Below, in pieces: positions 1-9,293 of a DNA stretch of 64,000 bases (position 1 is its first letter; each line of letters begins with the position of its first letter). The position numbers and the translations under genes were made by a program. The DNA is taken from assembly GCA_021151695.1 (NCBI GenBank), contig JAGKWU010000003.1:186001-250000 (forward strand). Reading direction: 5' to 3'. This DNA comes from Cellvibrionaceae bacterium (GTDB taxonomy: Bacteria > Pseudomonadota > Gammaproteobacteria > Pseudomonadales > Cellvibrionaceae). Under the pieces are notes generated by a model, which saw only the letters and a list, made by a program, of their open reading frames with translations, was not told where the DNA came from and did not search any database.

Positions 1-538
1 GGGTCACTACGTCATACCCTGCCTGCCAGTGAGAAAAGCCAATGTTCATGTCTAATGGTTGCGATAACAACTCCATGATCTGCACTACGGGGACGCGCGA
101 TTTGGCGAGCAGATTGTGGCAAGTGCGAGTCTGGTCGCCGCCGGTAATGATTAGCGCCTCAGGCGACTGGCTGAGAAGGGTGCGAATCATCTTCTCTTCT
201 TCCAATGGCGAATAATGGGTATCTACCAATAACACTTTGTAACCGGCGGTCCCCATCACCTCGTAGATGCCTCGCAATACATCGGTAAACACGATATTGG
301 ACAGCGAGGGAATGGCAACGCCAACCACTCTGGACCTGGATGAAGCCAGCGAACTGGCATGTTGGTTGGGGATGTATCCCAGCGAGTCGATTGCCTTTTG
401 CACCTGGCGGCGCAGCGCTTCAGATACCTTTTCAGGCTGGTTGATAACCCTGGATACGGTAATTGCACTTACGCCCGCCGCTACCCCGACATCGACGAGC
501 GTTATTTTTTTATCGGCGCTTTTTTTGGGTGTTTTCAT
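1..538 (-). CDS. LacI-family transcriptional regulator, GntR-like (3' end outside window)
   Basis: Only about the first 179 codons are present; the gene runs off the left edge. The N-terminus (MKTPKKSADKK, then ITLVDVGVAAGVSAITVSRV) is a LacI-type helix-turn-helix at residues ~12-31, followed by the hinge-helix region (YIPNQHASSLAS) and the start of the periplasmic-binding-protein-like effector domain. LacI members bind palindromic operators as dimers and release on binding a sugar or sugar acid. The gene is divergent from gluconokinase, which suggests gluconate is the effector and that this is GntR; that assignment is inferred from context. The start ATG is read from the CAT at 536-538. Confidence 0.85.
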   Translation of the reverse strand, partial: MKTPKKSADKKITLVDVGVAAGVSAITVSRVINQPEKVSEALRRQVQKAIDSLGYIPNQHASSLASSRSRVVGVAIPSLSNIVFTDVLRGIYEVMGTAGYKVLLVDTHYSPLEEEKMIRTLLSQSPEALIITGGDQTRTCHNLLAKSRVPVVQIMELLSQPLDMNIGFSHWQAGYDVVT

Positions 539-750
539 CGTTTGAAGTGTTCTTAAGTCGTCGGCCTCTCGCAATGCACATGGCGTGCACCGCCCTCTTG
601 TTGCGCTCCTGCTTTCTTGTTGCGCGTTCCTGCCTCTTATTGCTCTCTCTTGAGAGGGCACTCGCCAGCCAGAACAGGCCCCAATGCCACTCATGTCACC
701 CGTTTTTTTGGCGGGCTTTTTATAGTCTTTTATTACCCTAACACAGATCA

Positions 751-777
751 AATGATTGCGCTATCATTTGCTATCAT
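751..777. promoter_or_regulatory. Candidate LacI/GntR operator between the repressor gene and gntK
   Basis: An 18-bp near-perfect palindrome, AATGATTGCGCTATCATT (751-768), is centred on GCGC; only the symmetric positions 757/762 break the symmetry. A second CTATCAT half-site (771-777) repeats the one at 761-767 with a 10-bp offset, one helical turn. Even-length palindromes with a central CG-type step are typical of LacI-family operators. It lies about 30 bp before the gntK start in the divergent intergenic region, so it could control both genes. Repressor binding itself is inferred. Confidence 0.6.
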
Positions 778-798
778 GCTAATCTTTATGCATCAACA

Positions 799-1374
799 AT
801 GAGCCCCACCCAGATGACGTTTAACACAGCAGTATCCAACCCAAAAGCGACCACCAACCTGATTATCGTCATGGGGGTATCAGGCAGTGGCAAAACAACC
901 CTGGCCAAGGCCCTCGCAGATGCGTATGGCTATGAATTTCTGGATGGCGACGACTTTCACAGTGCCGAGGCACGCGCACTCATGGCAGAAGGTGTCCCCC
1001 TGACAGACGACCACCGCGCACCTTGGGTGGCGACCATCAAAAAGTATCTACAAGCCAATGCGAGCCAGGAAAAGCATGCTGTACTCGCATTTTCCGGCCT
1101 TAAACACAAACATCGCGATATTTTGCGCAGCGCGGGATTGCGCACCCTGGTGATTCATCTCACCGGTAACATAGACACCATCGCCGACCGCATCAGCCAG
1201 CGCAAGGGTCACTTTATGGCGCCAGCGTTGCTCGCCAGCCAGTTTGATGCGTTGGAAACACCGCTCAACGAGGCAGATGTTGTAACCCTGGATGTGAGCA
1301 CCGATTTCGCACAAGTATTGACGCAAGCTCGCCAAGTAGTGGATGAAATATTGCTCGAAAAAGCCCATCACTGA
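799..1374 (+). CDS. gntK: Gluconokinase
   Basis: 191 aa; phosphorylates gluconate to 6-phosphogluconate with ATP in the cytoplasm, feeding the Entner-Doudoroff or pentose phosphate pathway. A Walker A loop GVSGSGKT sits at residues 26-33, followed by the gluconokinase signature DGDDFH (~49-54), LTDDHRAPW and a FSGLKHKHRDILR stretch typical of the GntK family. The length is slightly above the usual ~175 aa because of an N-terminal extension; ATG at 814 is an alternative start. It is divergent from the LacI-type regulator with a palindromic operator between them. No gluconate permease gene is seen in the window. Confidence 0.93.
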   Translation: MSPTQMTFNTAVSNPKATTNLIIVMGVSGSGKTTLAKALADAYGYEFLDGDDFHSAEARALMAEGVPLTDDHRAPWVATIKKYLQANASQEKHAVLAFSGLKHKHRDILRSAGLRTLVIHLTGNIDTIADRISQRKGHFMAPALLASQFDALETPLNEADVVTLDVSTDFAQVLTQARQVVDEILLEKAHH

Positions 1375-1657
1375 TAAAACCTTTTGCGTTGTTTCATCCG
1401 CCAAAAAACACTGATTAACACAGCAATCGAAGTGTAGGGTACCGATTTTTTGATGTGCCATCATCTGCTAATCAGGGCTGTTACACCCCAAAAGAACCCT
1501 ATTGTTCACTGCCCGGCAGAGCCACACCCCAAAGCGGCTAAAGGCATTAAATCCCACGCGTCATAACCCGCCCAAAGGCCTTAAAATCATCTACACTAGG
1601 GCCACTTCGATCTGGCCTGCAGGTGGCCAGGCGGTTACCCATCCAAGAGATTTCCCG

Positions 1658-2650
1658 ATGACAAAATTACGTTGGGGCGTGCTCAGCAGCGCCAGGATTG
1701 CCCGTACCAAAGTTATTCCAGCCATACAAACCTCACTCACTGGCGAAGTCGTCGCCATAGCCTCGCGCGATGCGCAAAGCGCGGCAGCTGTTGCCAAAGA
1801 GCTCGGCATTAAAAAAGCCTACGGTAGTTACGAAGCGCTACTGGCCGACTCCGAGATTGATGCCATCTATAATCCCCTGCCCAACCACTTGCATGTGCCC
1901 TGGTCAATCGCCGCCATCAAAGCCGGCAAGCATGTGCTCTGCGAAAAGCCCCTGGGCCTCAACCTGGCCGATATTCAACCGCTGCTGGATGCCGCCAAAC
2001 AACATCCGCAGTTAAAAGTCATGGAAGCCTTTATGTATCGCTTCCATCCGCAATGGCAAACCGCCCTGCAATTAGTGCAAAGCGGTGCTATTGGCCAGGT
2101 GCGCAGCATTCACTCGCACTTTGCTTACAATAACCGCGATGAAAGCAATATTCGCAACGTCCTCGAGTGGGGCGGCGGTGCGCTGATGGATATTGGCTGC
2201 TACTGCATTTCACTCTCGCGTTTTTTATACGGTGAAGAACCGCTGCGCGTCATGGGCCAGATAACACCTTACGCCGGCTATGAAGTGGATTGTTTTGTAT
2301 CTGGCATCATGGAATTTGCCGACGGCAATGCGACTTTCACGGCATCGACCAAAAGTGAAGCGGAACAATTCGTCGAAGTCCACGGCGAGCAGGGCAGTAT
2401 TTTGATCCCCCTGCCCTTTAATCCCATCGCCGATACCATCACCCACATTGTGTTAAAGCGCGATGGCCAACGCGAAGAAATTGTGCAGCAGCCCAGCGAT
2501 CACTATCGCACTATGGCCGATGCTTTCGCGCAAAGCGTGCAAGATAAAACCTCTGTACCTACACCATTGGCCGACGCCCGGGCCAATATGAAAATTATCG
2601 ACGCAATCTTTGCCAGTGCTGCCAGCAGCCAATGGGTTGCTATTGATTAA
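1658..2650 (+). CDS. Gfo/Idh/MocA-family NAD(P)-dependent oxidoreductase
   Basis: 330 aa from the chosen ATG. The frame stays open upstream to 1502, but that extension looks non-coding and the Rossmann fold (LRWGVLSSARIA) begins right after this start. Residues ~1-120 form the dinucleotide-binding domain with the family EKPLG motif (96-100). It is followed by MEAFMYRFHPQW and MDIGCYCISLSR, patterns seen in the D-xylose/dihydrodiol dehydrogenase branch. These enzymes oxidise a sugar hydroxyl using NAD(P). The exact substrate cannot be read from sequence. Its position next to gluconokinase fits a sugar-oxidation role, but there is a 283-bp gap, so a shared transcript is uncertain. Confidence 0.85.
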   Translation: MTKLRWGVLSSARIARTKVIPAIQTSLTGEVVAIASRDAQSAAAVAKELGIKKAYGSYEALLADSEIDAIYNPLPNHLHVPWSIAAIKAGKHVLCEKPLGLNLADIQPLLDAAKQHPQLKVMEAFMYRFHPQWQTALQLVQSGAIGQVRSIHSHFAYNNRDESNIRNVLEWGGGALMDIGCYCISLSRFLYGEEPLRVMGQITPYAGYEVDCFVSGIMEFADGNATFTASTKSEAEQFVEVHGEQGSILIPLPFNPIADTITHIVLKRDGQREEIVQQPSDHYRTMADAFAQSVQDKTSVPTPLADARANMKIIDAIFASAASSQWVAID

Positions 2651-2681
2651 TTTGCTCTCGATGGACTAGCGATTGAACACC

Positions 2682-4949
2682 ATGCCCAGCTTTTATAAAT
2701 CTGTTGTAACCAAGTCTGCTTTTCTGGTTTGTATGTTATCGGCCATCGCCCTGCCGTTGGCGGGCCATGCCGAAACATCGGAGCAAACAAAAAACGACGT
2801 GCCGGTTGAGCGCCTGAGTGCGCCCCTAACAACACTGCTCAAACAATTTAAACCTGACCCCAACGCCGAAGCAGAAATTATCCAGCGCAATACGCGTATT
2901 ACTATCGAAGATAATCTTTTCAGCCATTCGGAATCCTATGTCGCTGTCTATATCAACAGCGACGAAGCCGTGCGCGACTATAGCCAGATCAGCATCAGCT
3001 TTAACAGCTTTTACGAAAACATTGAGCTGGAATTCGCCAATGTGCGCACACCTGAAGGTGCGATGGACAGCATCAAACCCGATGCCACGCAAATACAAAG
3101 CCCCACCGATGAAAATTTTTACCACGACCGCAAGGAGCTCTTATTCTCGCTTCCTAATGTGCGCAAAGGTTCGGTGATTGAATTCCAGTATCGCTACACA
3201 GATACCAAAAAAATTATCGACGGTCAGTGGTTCGACAGTTTTAGCATGAACTGGTGGGAAGGCCGCGCTGCCGGCCAGGGCAGCCGCTCAGATGCGGTGA
3301 GCAACACCGAATTGAGTATTGTTGCCCCCAAAGATCTTAAGCTGTACAGCAATGACCTGAGTTCGTTAGGTATTGTCAAAACAGCGCAAGAAAAAAATGG
3401 TCGTCAGCTACTTACCTGGAAAGGCAAAAATCTGCCCAAAACCGAATTGCAGGAGAGCATGCCGCGCGACGAACGGCGCACTGCGCAATTGCGCGCAAGT
3501 AGTGCCGGCTCCTGGCAGCAAATCGCTAACTGGGCCGACAAACTGGCCACACCTCATATAGTGACCGATGCCAACCTCGACAAACTAATTAACGAGATCA
3601 GCAAAAAAGCAGCAACGCCGGAAGAAAAAGTCAAAGCCGTGTACCAGGCGATACAAGAAAAAGTGCGCTATGTCTTTGCCCACGTAGGCCGCGGCGGTTA
3701 CGAGCCGCACAATGCATTTGAAGTACTCACCAACGGCTATGGCGATTGCAAGGATCAAACGATTCTCGCGGTAACTATGCTGCGTAAATTAGGTGTGAAA
3801 GCTGAACCTGCACTGGTGATTACACGCTCTCGCGGCATTCCGGATATGAGCGTTACCAGTGTTAGCTTCGACCATATGATTGTGCATATTCCCGCGCAAA
3901 CAGGTTTCGCCGAAACCTGGATGGACACCAGCGGCGACAAATCCCTGTTTCCCGGCTTTTCGGTCGGCATTGAAGGGCAGCCGTCACTCATAGTAAACCC
4001 GCAAACACAGGATATAGTCACCATCCCAACGCTGGGGAGCGACAAACATTTTGCGCATCTGGATTTTGTGTTTGATAAGTTCGAAGGCAAAAATGCCGAG
4101 GCCAATTTCAAACTTACCCTTGGTGGAGAGTTCGAACAGCGCTTGCGCAGCCTCTGGCAATATTCGCGCGAGCGCGACAAAAGTTTTCGCGAAATGGTTG
4201 GCCGCATCTATTCTACGGCCGAAGTCACCGCGCTTAACGCGCAAAACGCCGACAGCCTTTGGCAGACCTTTGAATTGAATGGCCGCTTCCGTTTCGACAA
4301 TGCCTGGAACGGCAACAAGGAGCCGCTCTCCTACAGTTTTAATGTATTGCAGATGGTGAATTTATTTTCTGACTACCGCGATTTGCACAAGCCGCAAGAT
4401 CGCAAGCAGGAATACGAAAATGATCCAGGCTTCACCTTGTCTACTCGCCTGGTGTTTACCCGTCCCAGCCCCAACCACGTTTATACACTCACCAATCAGG
4501 GCCAAAATTTCGACAATGCCTATTTTACCCTCACGCAAAAAGGTCATGAAGAAAACGGCAACTACGTAGTGGAGCAAACCCTGGTAGTGAAACCAGCGCG
4601 TATTTCACTGCAGGAATACCCACGCTATTACGAACAGATTCGCAAGCTGATCGACACCAATGAGTGGTCGCTGATCTACCGTTTTGACAAGAGCGCCGCC
4701 GATATAAGCGCGCTCAAGCAAAGCGCGGCCACTACCGGCAAAGCGGAAAGTTTTATTGCGCTAGCTAAATTGCAAATTAAAAATGGCGCTTATGACAAAG
4801 CCTTGGAAGCGGCCAATCAAGCCGTAAAAGGTGAGCCTAAAAACGGTGAAGCCTGGTATATGCTCGGGCTTGCACAGGGTTACAGCAACTTATTGTACGA
4901 TTCGGAAAAATCCTTTGCGAAAGCGGAAGAACTGGGTTTTCAAATTTAA
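2682..4949 (+). CDS. Exported DUF3857/transglutaminase-like protein with C-terminal TPR
   Basis: 755 aa from ATG 2682; a TTG three codons earlier is possible but less likely. A signal peptide (hydrophobic core FLVCMLSAIALPLAG) precedes ETSEQ. A DUF3857-like region spans ~45-260. A transglutaminase-like core (~290-420) follows, with GDCKD giving the catalytic Cys ~356, then FDHMIVHI (His ~398) and MDTSGD (Asp ~415), so the triad is intact. The last ~70 residues look like TPR. The family is common in Bacteroidetes and Cellvibrio-like bacteria; its substrate is not established. It abuts the next gene (stop 4947-4949, ATG 4950), so the two are co-translated. Confidence 0.82.
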   Translation: MPSFYKSVVTKSAFLVCMLSAIALPLAGHAETSEQTKNDVPVERLSAPLTTLLKQFKPDPNAEAEIIQRNTRITIEDNLFSHSESYVAVYINSDEAVRDYSQISISFNSFYENIELEFANVRTPEGAMDSIKPDATQIQSPTDENFYHDRKELLFSLPNVRKGSVIEFQYRYTDTKKIIDGQWFDSFSMNWWEGRAAGQGSRSDAVSNTELSIVAPKDLKLYSNDLSSLGIVKTAQEKNGRQLLTWKGKNLPKTELQESMPRDERRTAQLRASSAGSWQQIANWADKLATPHIVTDANLDKLINEISKKAATPEEKVKAVYQAIQEKVRYVFAHVGRGGYEPHNAFEVLTNGYGDCKDQTILAVTMLRKLGVKAEPALVITRSRGIPDMSVTSVSFDHMIVHIPAQTGFAETWMDTSGDKSLFPGFSVGIEGQPSLIVNPQTQDIVTIPTLGSDKHFAHLDFVFDKFEGKNAEANFKLTLGGEFEQRLRSLWQYSRERDKSFREMVGRIYSTAEVTALNAQNADSLWQTFELNGRFRFDNAWNGNKEPLSYSFNVLQMVNLFSDYRDLHKPQDRKQEYENDPGFTLSTRLVFTRPSPNHVYTLTNQGQNFDNAYFTLTQKGHEENGNYVVEQTLVVKPARISLQEYPRYYEQIRKLIDTNEWSLIYRFDKSAADISALKQSAATTGKAESFIALAKLQIKNGAYDKALEAANQAVKGEPKNGEAWYMLGLAQGYSNLLYDSEKSFAKAEELGFQI

Positions 4950-6401
4950 ATGATGGCAATGCAGAAATTTATTATTCCATTCTTGTGTGCCGCCATGTTG
5001 CAGGCCTGCGCCGCACCTTCCGCTAAAAAAGGCGAACCGCAAAAAACCAGCGGCCTCGCCCACGCAGCGGTTATAGACAAGGGATTAGCTGCACTGTTTG
5101 ATGAATCCCGCGCGATTACCCAATCGCCAGTGATGATTAAATTTATTGCGGAGGCGACCGCCGAACCAGATAACCCTGAGCGTTTGTATAATTTGGGTTA
5201 CAACCACATGCAAGTGGGTATTAACAATCACGATGCCCGCGAGCTAAAACTGGCCACTCAATATTTAACACGCATATTGGCCATGGTTCCCGGTAACCAG
5301 TCGGTGCTGAATGCGCTCTACAATATTTACTATGACGATACGTTTAATAATCGCTACCTGACTGCTTATGACAACGCGCGCGACACCTGGTCACAGCTGA
5401 CGGATTCAACTCGCCTTACGATGAATCCGCCATCACTTGCACATTATGCGGCTACGCTGATTTGGCAAGAAAAAAATCGCCAGCCGGACCGCCAGCAGTT
5501 GCGCAATATTTTATTGCGAGCCACCCAGGAAAATCCGCAAAACGACAAAGCCTACATACAACTGGCAAAACTTTATAACGAAGACCACTATTTCGCGCTC
5601 GCCCTGGCTACACTCAAACTGGGTGCAGAAAACATCACCAACTCCGCTGACTTATACAAAACCATCGGCATGACTTATGAACTGCGTGCAGAAGCCAATA
5701 ACTGCAATTACGAACACCGCAGCGATATAGCCAACAGCGCAAAGTATTACAAGCTTGCAGTCCCCCTCAAACCGGATGATGCGCAACTGCACTACAACCT
5801 CGCCTATGCTTTTTTTGATCAGAACCTCCGCCAACTTGGCCTCAATGAAACCGGCTTGGCACTGGAACTAGGCAAACAACTCGAAGACCTCGCCGTGAAC
5901 GCCCAGCACTATTCCATGCTGGGCATGCACAGCAAAGCCAACAGTTTGCTGAACATGGCGCTGAGCCAAGGCTACAGTACCGCAGAGGCGGGCGTGCACG
6001 AAATTTATATGAATCAGGGTGACTGGCAAAATGCGGCAAAAAGTTTTGATAGTTATCTAAAAAGCCGCAACAGTTACACGGTTTATGATTTGATTAAAAG
6101 CGACATCATCGCCCGCGAAACCCAACAGCGACCGCTGATCGTCAACCAGAAAATTTCCCTCGGTACCGATTGGGAAGAGGCGTTATTTAATTTCTGGTCT
6201 GCCAAAATCAGCAGTGAGGATTTAAAAAAGCAAGCGCATAATACCTGCGAAAAAACCGAATATTATTTTTATACCGGCTATCGCGACTTAAGCGAGGGCC
6301 AGAGTGCATTGGCAAAATCCAAATTTACCGCTGCGCTCAACCAAAACACCTATAGGTTTATAGAGCGCCCGCTCGCGCGTTTATTTTTACAGCAAAAATA
6401 A
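4950..6401 (+). CDS. TPR-repeat lipoprotein
   Basis: 483 aa. The N-terminus has a lipobox (MLQAC, Cys at residue 20), so it should be a lipoprotein. The body contains repeated helical pairs of TPR type, for example LYNLGYNHMQVG, AYIQLAKLYNEDHYFALAL, LHYNLAYAFFDQN and a final FYTGYRDLSEGQSALAKSKF. TPR proteins act as interaction scaffolds. Immediate adjacency to the DUF3857/transglutaminase-like gene suggests the two work together in the envelope. ATG 4953 and 4959 are alternative starts. No enzymatic motif is seen. Confidence 0.8.
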   Translation: MMAMQKFIIPFLCAAMLQACAAPSAKKGEPQKTSGLAHAAVIDKGLAALFDESRAITQSPVMIKFIAEATAEPDNPERLYNLGYNHMQVGINNHDARELKLATQYLTRILAMVPGNQSVLNALYNIYYDDTFNNRYLTAYDNARDTWSQLTDSTRLTMNPPSLAHYAATLIWQEKNRQPDRQQLRNILLRATQENPQNDKAYIQLAKLYNEDHYFALALATLKLGAENITNSADLYKTIGMTYELRAEANNCNYEHRSDIANSAKYYKLAVPLKPDDAQLHYNLAYAFFDQNLRQLGLNETGLALELGKQLEDLAVNAQHYSMLGMHSKANSLLNMALSQGYSTAEAGVHEIYMNQGDWQNAAKSFDSYLKSRNSYTVYDLIKSDIIARETQQRPLIVNQKISLGTDWEEALFNFWSAKISSEDLKKQAHNTCEKTEYYFYTGYRDLSEGQSALAKSKFTAALNQNTYRFIERPLARLFLQQK

Positions 6402-6495
6402 CGCCGCACCATCAACAATAACGAAAAGCAAATGGCGAAGAAGAAAGGCGCAAGAAGCACCAACAGATTTTTAGTACTTTTACAGGAAGCAAAGC

Positions 6496-7788
6496 ATGAA
6501 AAAAATCGTTGTAGTTGGCGGTGGCGCCGGCGGCCTTGAACTGGCCACCAAGCTCGGACAAAAACTGGGCAGACGCAAGCGCGCGCACATCACCCTGATT
6601 GATCGCAACACCAGCCATCTGTGGAAACCCCTGCTGCATGAAATTGCCGTGGGCACTATGGATGAAGGTGTGGATGCAGTGAGCTATCGCGGACACGCTA
6701 TCAACAACGATTTCTATTTCCGTGTAGGCACTATGGTGGATATAGATCGCACCGCCAAACAAGTCGTGCTCGCGCCTATGCAAGACGAAGACGGCATTGA
6801 GTTTTTACCTTCGACCCGTATCGACTACGATTATCTCGTAATCGCACTGGGTTCCACCTCAAACGATTTCAATACACCTGGTATCAAAGAGAATTGTATT
6901 TTTCTCGACAGCGCCAGCCAGGCCCACAGATTCCGCAATAAATTATTAAACCAGTTGCTGCGCATACAGCGCTTGCCCAGCAAAGACAGCCAGGTGCGCA
7001 TCGCGATTGTCGGTGGCGGCGCGACCGGTGTTGAACTGTCGGCAGAGTTGCATCACGCGGTAGCCGAAATCCATAACTACGGTTTTACCGAAGTATCCAG
7101 CTCGCAATTAAAAGTGACGCTGATTGAGGCCGGCCCGCGTATTTTGCCGGCGCTTCCAGAGCGAATTTCAGCCTCTGCCCATGCTGAATTGGTAAAACTC
7201 GGTGTGGATGTAAAGCTCGCCACTATGATCACGGCCGCTTCGGTAGAGGGATTACACACCAAAGAAGGTGAATTGATCGGCGCGGATCTGATGGTCTGGG
7301 CAGCGGGTATCAAAGTGCCGGATTTTATGGCCAATATTGCCGGCCTCGAAACCAATCGTATCAACCAACTACACGTGAATGATTTTTTGCAAACAACTCG
7401 CGATGACACTATTTTTGCCATTGGCGACTGTGCGCAATTTATTTCACCCGATGGTTCACGCGTACCACCGCGCGCACAATCCGCGCACCAAATGGCGAGC
7501 ACCTGCTTCCATAATTTGCGCGCACTACTCAACAACAAACCGCTCAAAGCCTATCGCTATACCGACCACGGCTCGCTGGTAAACCTCGCCAGCTATTCCA
7601 CTGTCGGCAGCCTTATGGGTAACTTGGGCAAAGGCACTATGTTTATCGAGGGCCGCGTGGCGCGCCTGGTGTATGTGTCTCTCTACCGCATGCACCAAGT
7701 GGCGATTTACGGCTTTATTAAAACCGGTTTGGTGATGCTCGCAGGCCGCATCAATCGCTGGTTGCGTCCACGGTTGAAATTGCACTGA
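6496..7788 (+). CDS. ndh: Type II NADH:quinone oxidoreductase (NDH-2 family)
   Basis: 430 aa. The FAD-binding motif VVVGGGAGGLELA sits at residues ~4-16 and a second nucleotide-binding motif IAIVGGGATGVELSAEL near 170. Further family signatures are the YDYLVIALGS stretch and FAIGDCA near 310. The C-terminal region has amphipathic or hydrophobic segments (LVYVSLYRMHQVAIYGF) that anchor NDH-2 to the inner membrane. These enzymes transfer electrons from NADH to quinone without pumping protons. A purine-rich stretch ending in CAGGAAGC precedes the ATG. It stands alone between the TPR lipoprotein and the MFS gene. Confidence 0.9.
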   Translation: MKKIVVVGGGAGGLELATKLGQKLGRRKRAHITLIDRNTSHLWKPLLHEIAVGTMDEGVDAVSYRGHAINNDFYFRVGTMVDIDRTAKQVVLAPMQDEDGIEFLPSTRIDYDYLVIALGSTSNDFNTPGIKENCIFLDSASQAHRFRNKLLNQLLRIQRLPSKDSQVRIAIVGGGATGVELSAELHHAVAEIHNYGFTEVSSSQLKVTLIEAGPRILPALPERISASAHAELVKLGVDVKLATMITAASVEGLHTKEGELIGADLMVWAAGIKVPDFMANIAGLETNRINQLHVNDFLQTTRDDTIFAIGDCAQFISPDGSRVPPRAQSAHQMASTCFHNLRALLNNKPLKAYRYTDHGSLVNLASYSTVGSLMGNLGKGTMFIEGRVARLVYVSLYRMHQVAIYGFIKTGLVMLAGRINRWLRPRLKLH

Positions 7789-7826
7789 GTTATTGAAACG
7801 GCGCAGGGTTATTGATTTCAATTCTA

Positions 7827-7848
7827 CGGGCGACCGCAGGGTTGCCCG
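7827..7848 (+). other. Hairpin in the ndh-MFS intergenic region
   Basis: CGGGCGAC (7827-7834) pairs with GTTGCCCG (7841-7848) through one G-T wobble around a 6-nt loop. It lies 38 bp after the ndh stop. No T-tract follows, so intrinsic termination is doubtful; it may instead protect the 3' end of the mRNA. Confidence 0.35.
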
Positions 7849-7926
7849 ATTCTTAACGATTTGCTTACCTGCCACTGCTATGCTTGGTAATAGCATTCTC
7901 TTACTCGTCACGCGAGGACAGTCGCC

Positions 7927-9207
7927 ATGACGCAAGATCTCTCCCGCAATACCAACCGCTTTATTATCTTTACGGTATTTTTCACCGCCCGCGCCTATTA
8001 CCCGGTACTGGCGGTATTGTTTATCGATTTGGGCTTAACGCTGGATCAGTTTGTATTTCTCAACCTGATTTGGGCGGCGACTATTTTTTTATTTGAAGTC
8101 CCCTCGGGTGCGCTAGCGGACACTATCGGGCGCAAACGATTGTTGGTCGCGGCGTCTGCATTAATGACGATAGAAATGCTCTGCCTACTATTTGCGCCAC
8201 TCAATGGCGGCAGCCTTTTATTTGGCCTGTGCGTAATCAATCGCGTTTGTTCGGGATTATCGGAAGCTTGCGCCAGCGGTGCAGATCAGGCGCTGGCTTA
8301 CGACTCACTACCCGAGCAGGATCGCACCAGTGGTTGGGATAATTTGCTCGGACGTGCCATGCGTTGGCGCTCTATTGGTTTTGTGGTGTCGATGATTGTC
8401 GGCGGCTTGCTTTACGATGCCAATATTCTCAACAAGATTTTACCTTCTGCTCTGCACATAACAACCGAAGGCGCACACCGTTTACCTGTTGCGCTGGTAC
8501 TCGTCCAAGCGCTGGTGTGCTTGTTTATTTGCCTGCGCATGGTTGAACCTGGTCATAGAAATAATGCGGCCAGTATGGGAGAAGTCGTCAAGCTTACGCT
8601 TTCAACGGCTTACTGGGTGATGACCCACAAAGTCACACTGGTGGCAATTTTGTTGGGTTTATCAGTCGACTCTATCGTGCGTAACTTTGCCACAATCGAC
8701 TCAAGCTATTTTCGTCTTATTGCACTGCCAGATTGGAGCTTTGGATTAATTGGTGCCGCACTGGGAGGCATCTGGTGGTTTGTCCCGGCTATCGCCCAGC
8801 GCCTTAACGCGCGCTACAGCATGTACGCCAATATGGCGATCATCATGGCGGGAACCTTTGCCGGATTAATATTGGTATGGCCCTGCTGGCCCTATTACGG
8901 CCTGCTGCCCGCATCCTTTTTATTCATCATGATGGGACTGCTGGATTTTACCCTGAGCCGCACGCTCAACGCCGAAGCGGAATCTGAGCGCCGCGCTACC
9001 GTATTGTCGGTAAAAGGCTTGATGTTCAATTTGGGTTACGGATTGTTTAGTCTCGCCTTCTCGCAATTGCTATCAAGCCTTCCGGACGAACCTACCGGTG
9101 CCTCACTGCGCAATGCACTCTGGTGGCAAATTCCCTACTTTGCGTTTGTGGCTTTTGCCCTGTTGGTGTGGGCGAGGATTTATTTGCGCAGACCAAACAA
9201 GCCCTAA
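7927..9207 (+). CDS. MFS transporter
   Basis: 426 aa with about 12 hydrophobic segments. The loop 2-3 signature is present as GALADTIGRKRLL (residues ~56-68), the classic MFS G-x-x-x-D-x-x-G-R-[KR] pattern. A cytoplasmic loop (RTSGWDNLLGRAMRWRS) and a central charged loop separate the two halves. It belongs to the general sugar/drug transporter superfamily; the substrate is unknown. ATG 7927 follows a purine-rich GCGAGGACAG that can serve as ribosome binding site. A strong terminator follows the stop. Confidence 0.85.
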   Translation: MTQDLSRNTNRFIIFTVFFTARAYYPVLAVLFIDLGLTLDQFVFLNLIWAATIFLFEVPSGALADTIGRKRLLVAASALMTIEMLCLLFAPLNGGSLLFGLCVINRVCSGLSEACASGADQALAYDSLPEQDRTSGWDNLLGRAMRWRSIGFVVSMIVGGLLYDANILNKILPSALHITTEGAHRLPVALVLVQALVCLFICLRMVEPGHRNNAASMGEVVKLTLSTAYWVMTHKVTLVAILLGLSVDSIVRNFATIDSSYFRLIALPDWSFGLIGAALGGIWWFVPAIAQRLNARYSMYANMAIIMAGTFAGLILVWPCWPYYGLLPASFLFIMMGLLDFTLSRTLNAEAESERRATVLSVKGLMFNLGYGLFSLAFSQLLSSLPDEPTGASLRNALWWQIPYFAFVAFALLVWARIYLRRPNKP

Positions 9208-9223
9208 ACATCTACACAACGCA

Positions 9224-9260
9224 AAGGCCCCGCATTCCACATGGAATGAGGGGCCTTTTT
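9224..9260. terminator. Bidirectional intrinsic terminator between the MFS and TonB-receptor genes
   Basis: Long near-perfect hairpin: AAGGCCCC(G)CATTCC, loop ACAT, GGAATG(A)GGGGCCTT, followed by TTTTT on the plus strand. On the minus strand a shorter run of T follows. It sits between convergent genes and probably ends both transcripts. Confidence 0.88.
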
Positions 9261-9293
9261 CATTTGGTTATCAGTGATTTGTGTTTCGGTGAG

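Noticed and set aside
463..802. Short open frames in the gntR-gntK intergenic region
   Set aside because: They overlap the operator and promoter area, have no ribosome binding site and read as Leu/Cys/His-rich noise.
1502..1657. N-terminal extension of the Gfo/Idh/MocA protein
   Set aside because: 52 residues before the Rossmann fold without conservation; ATG 1658 fits the family start.
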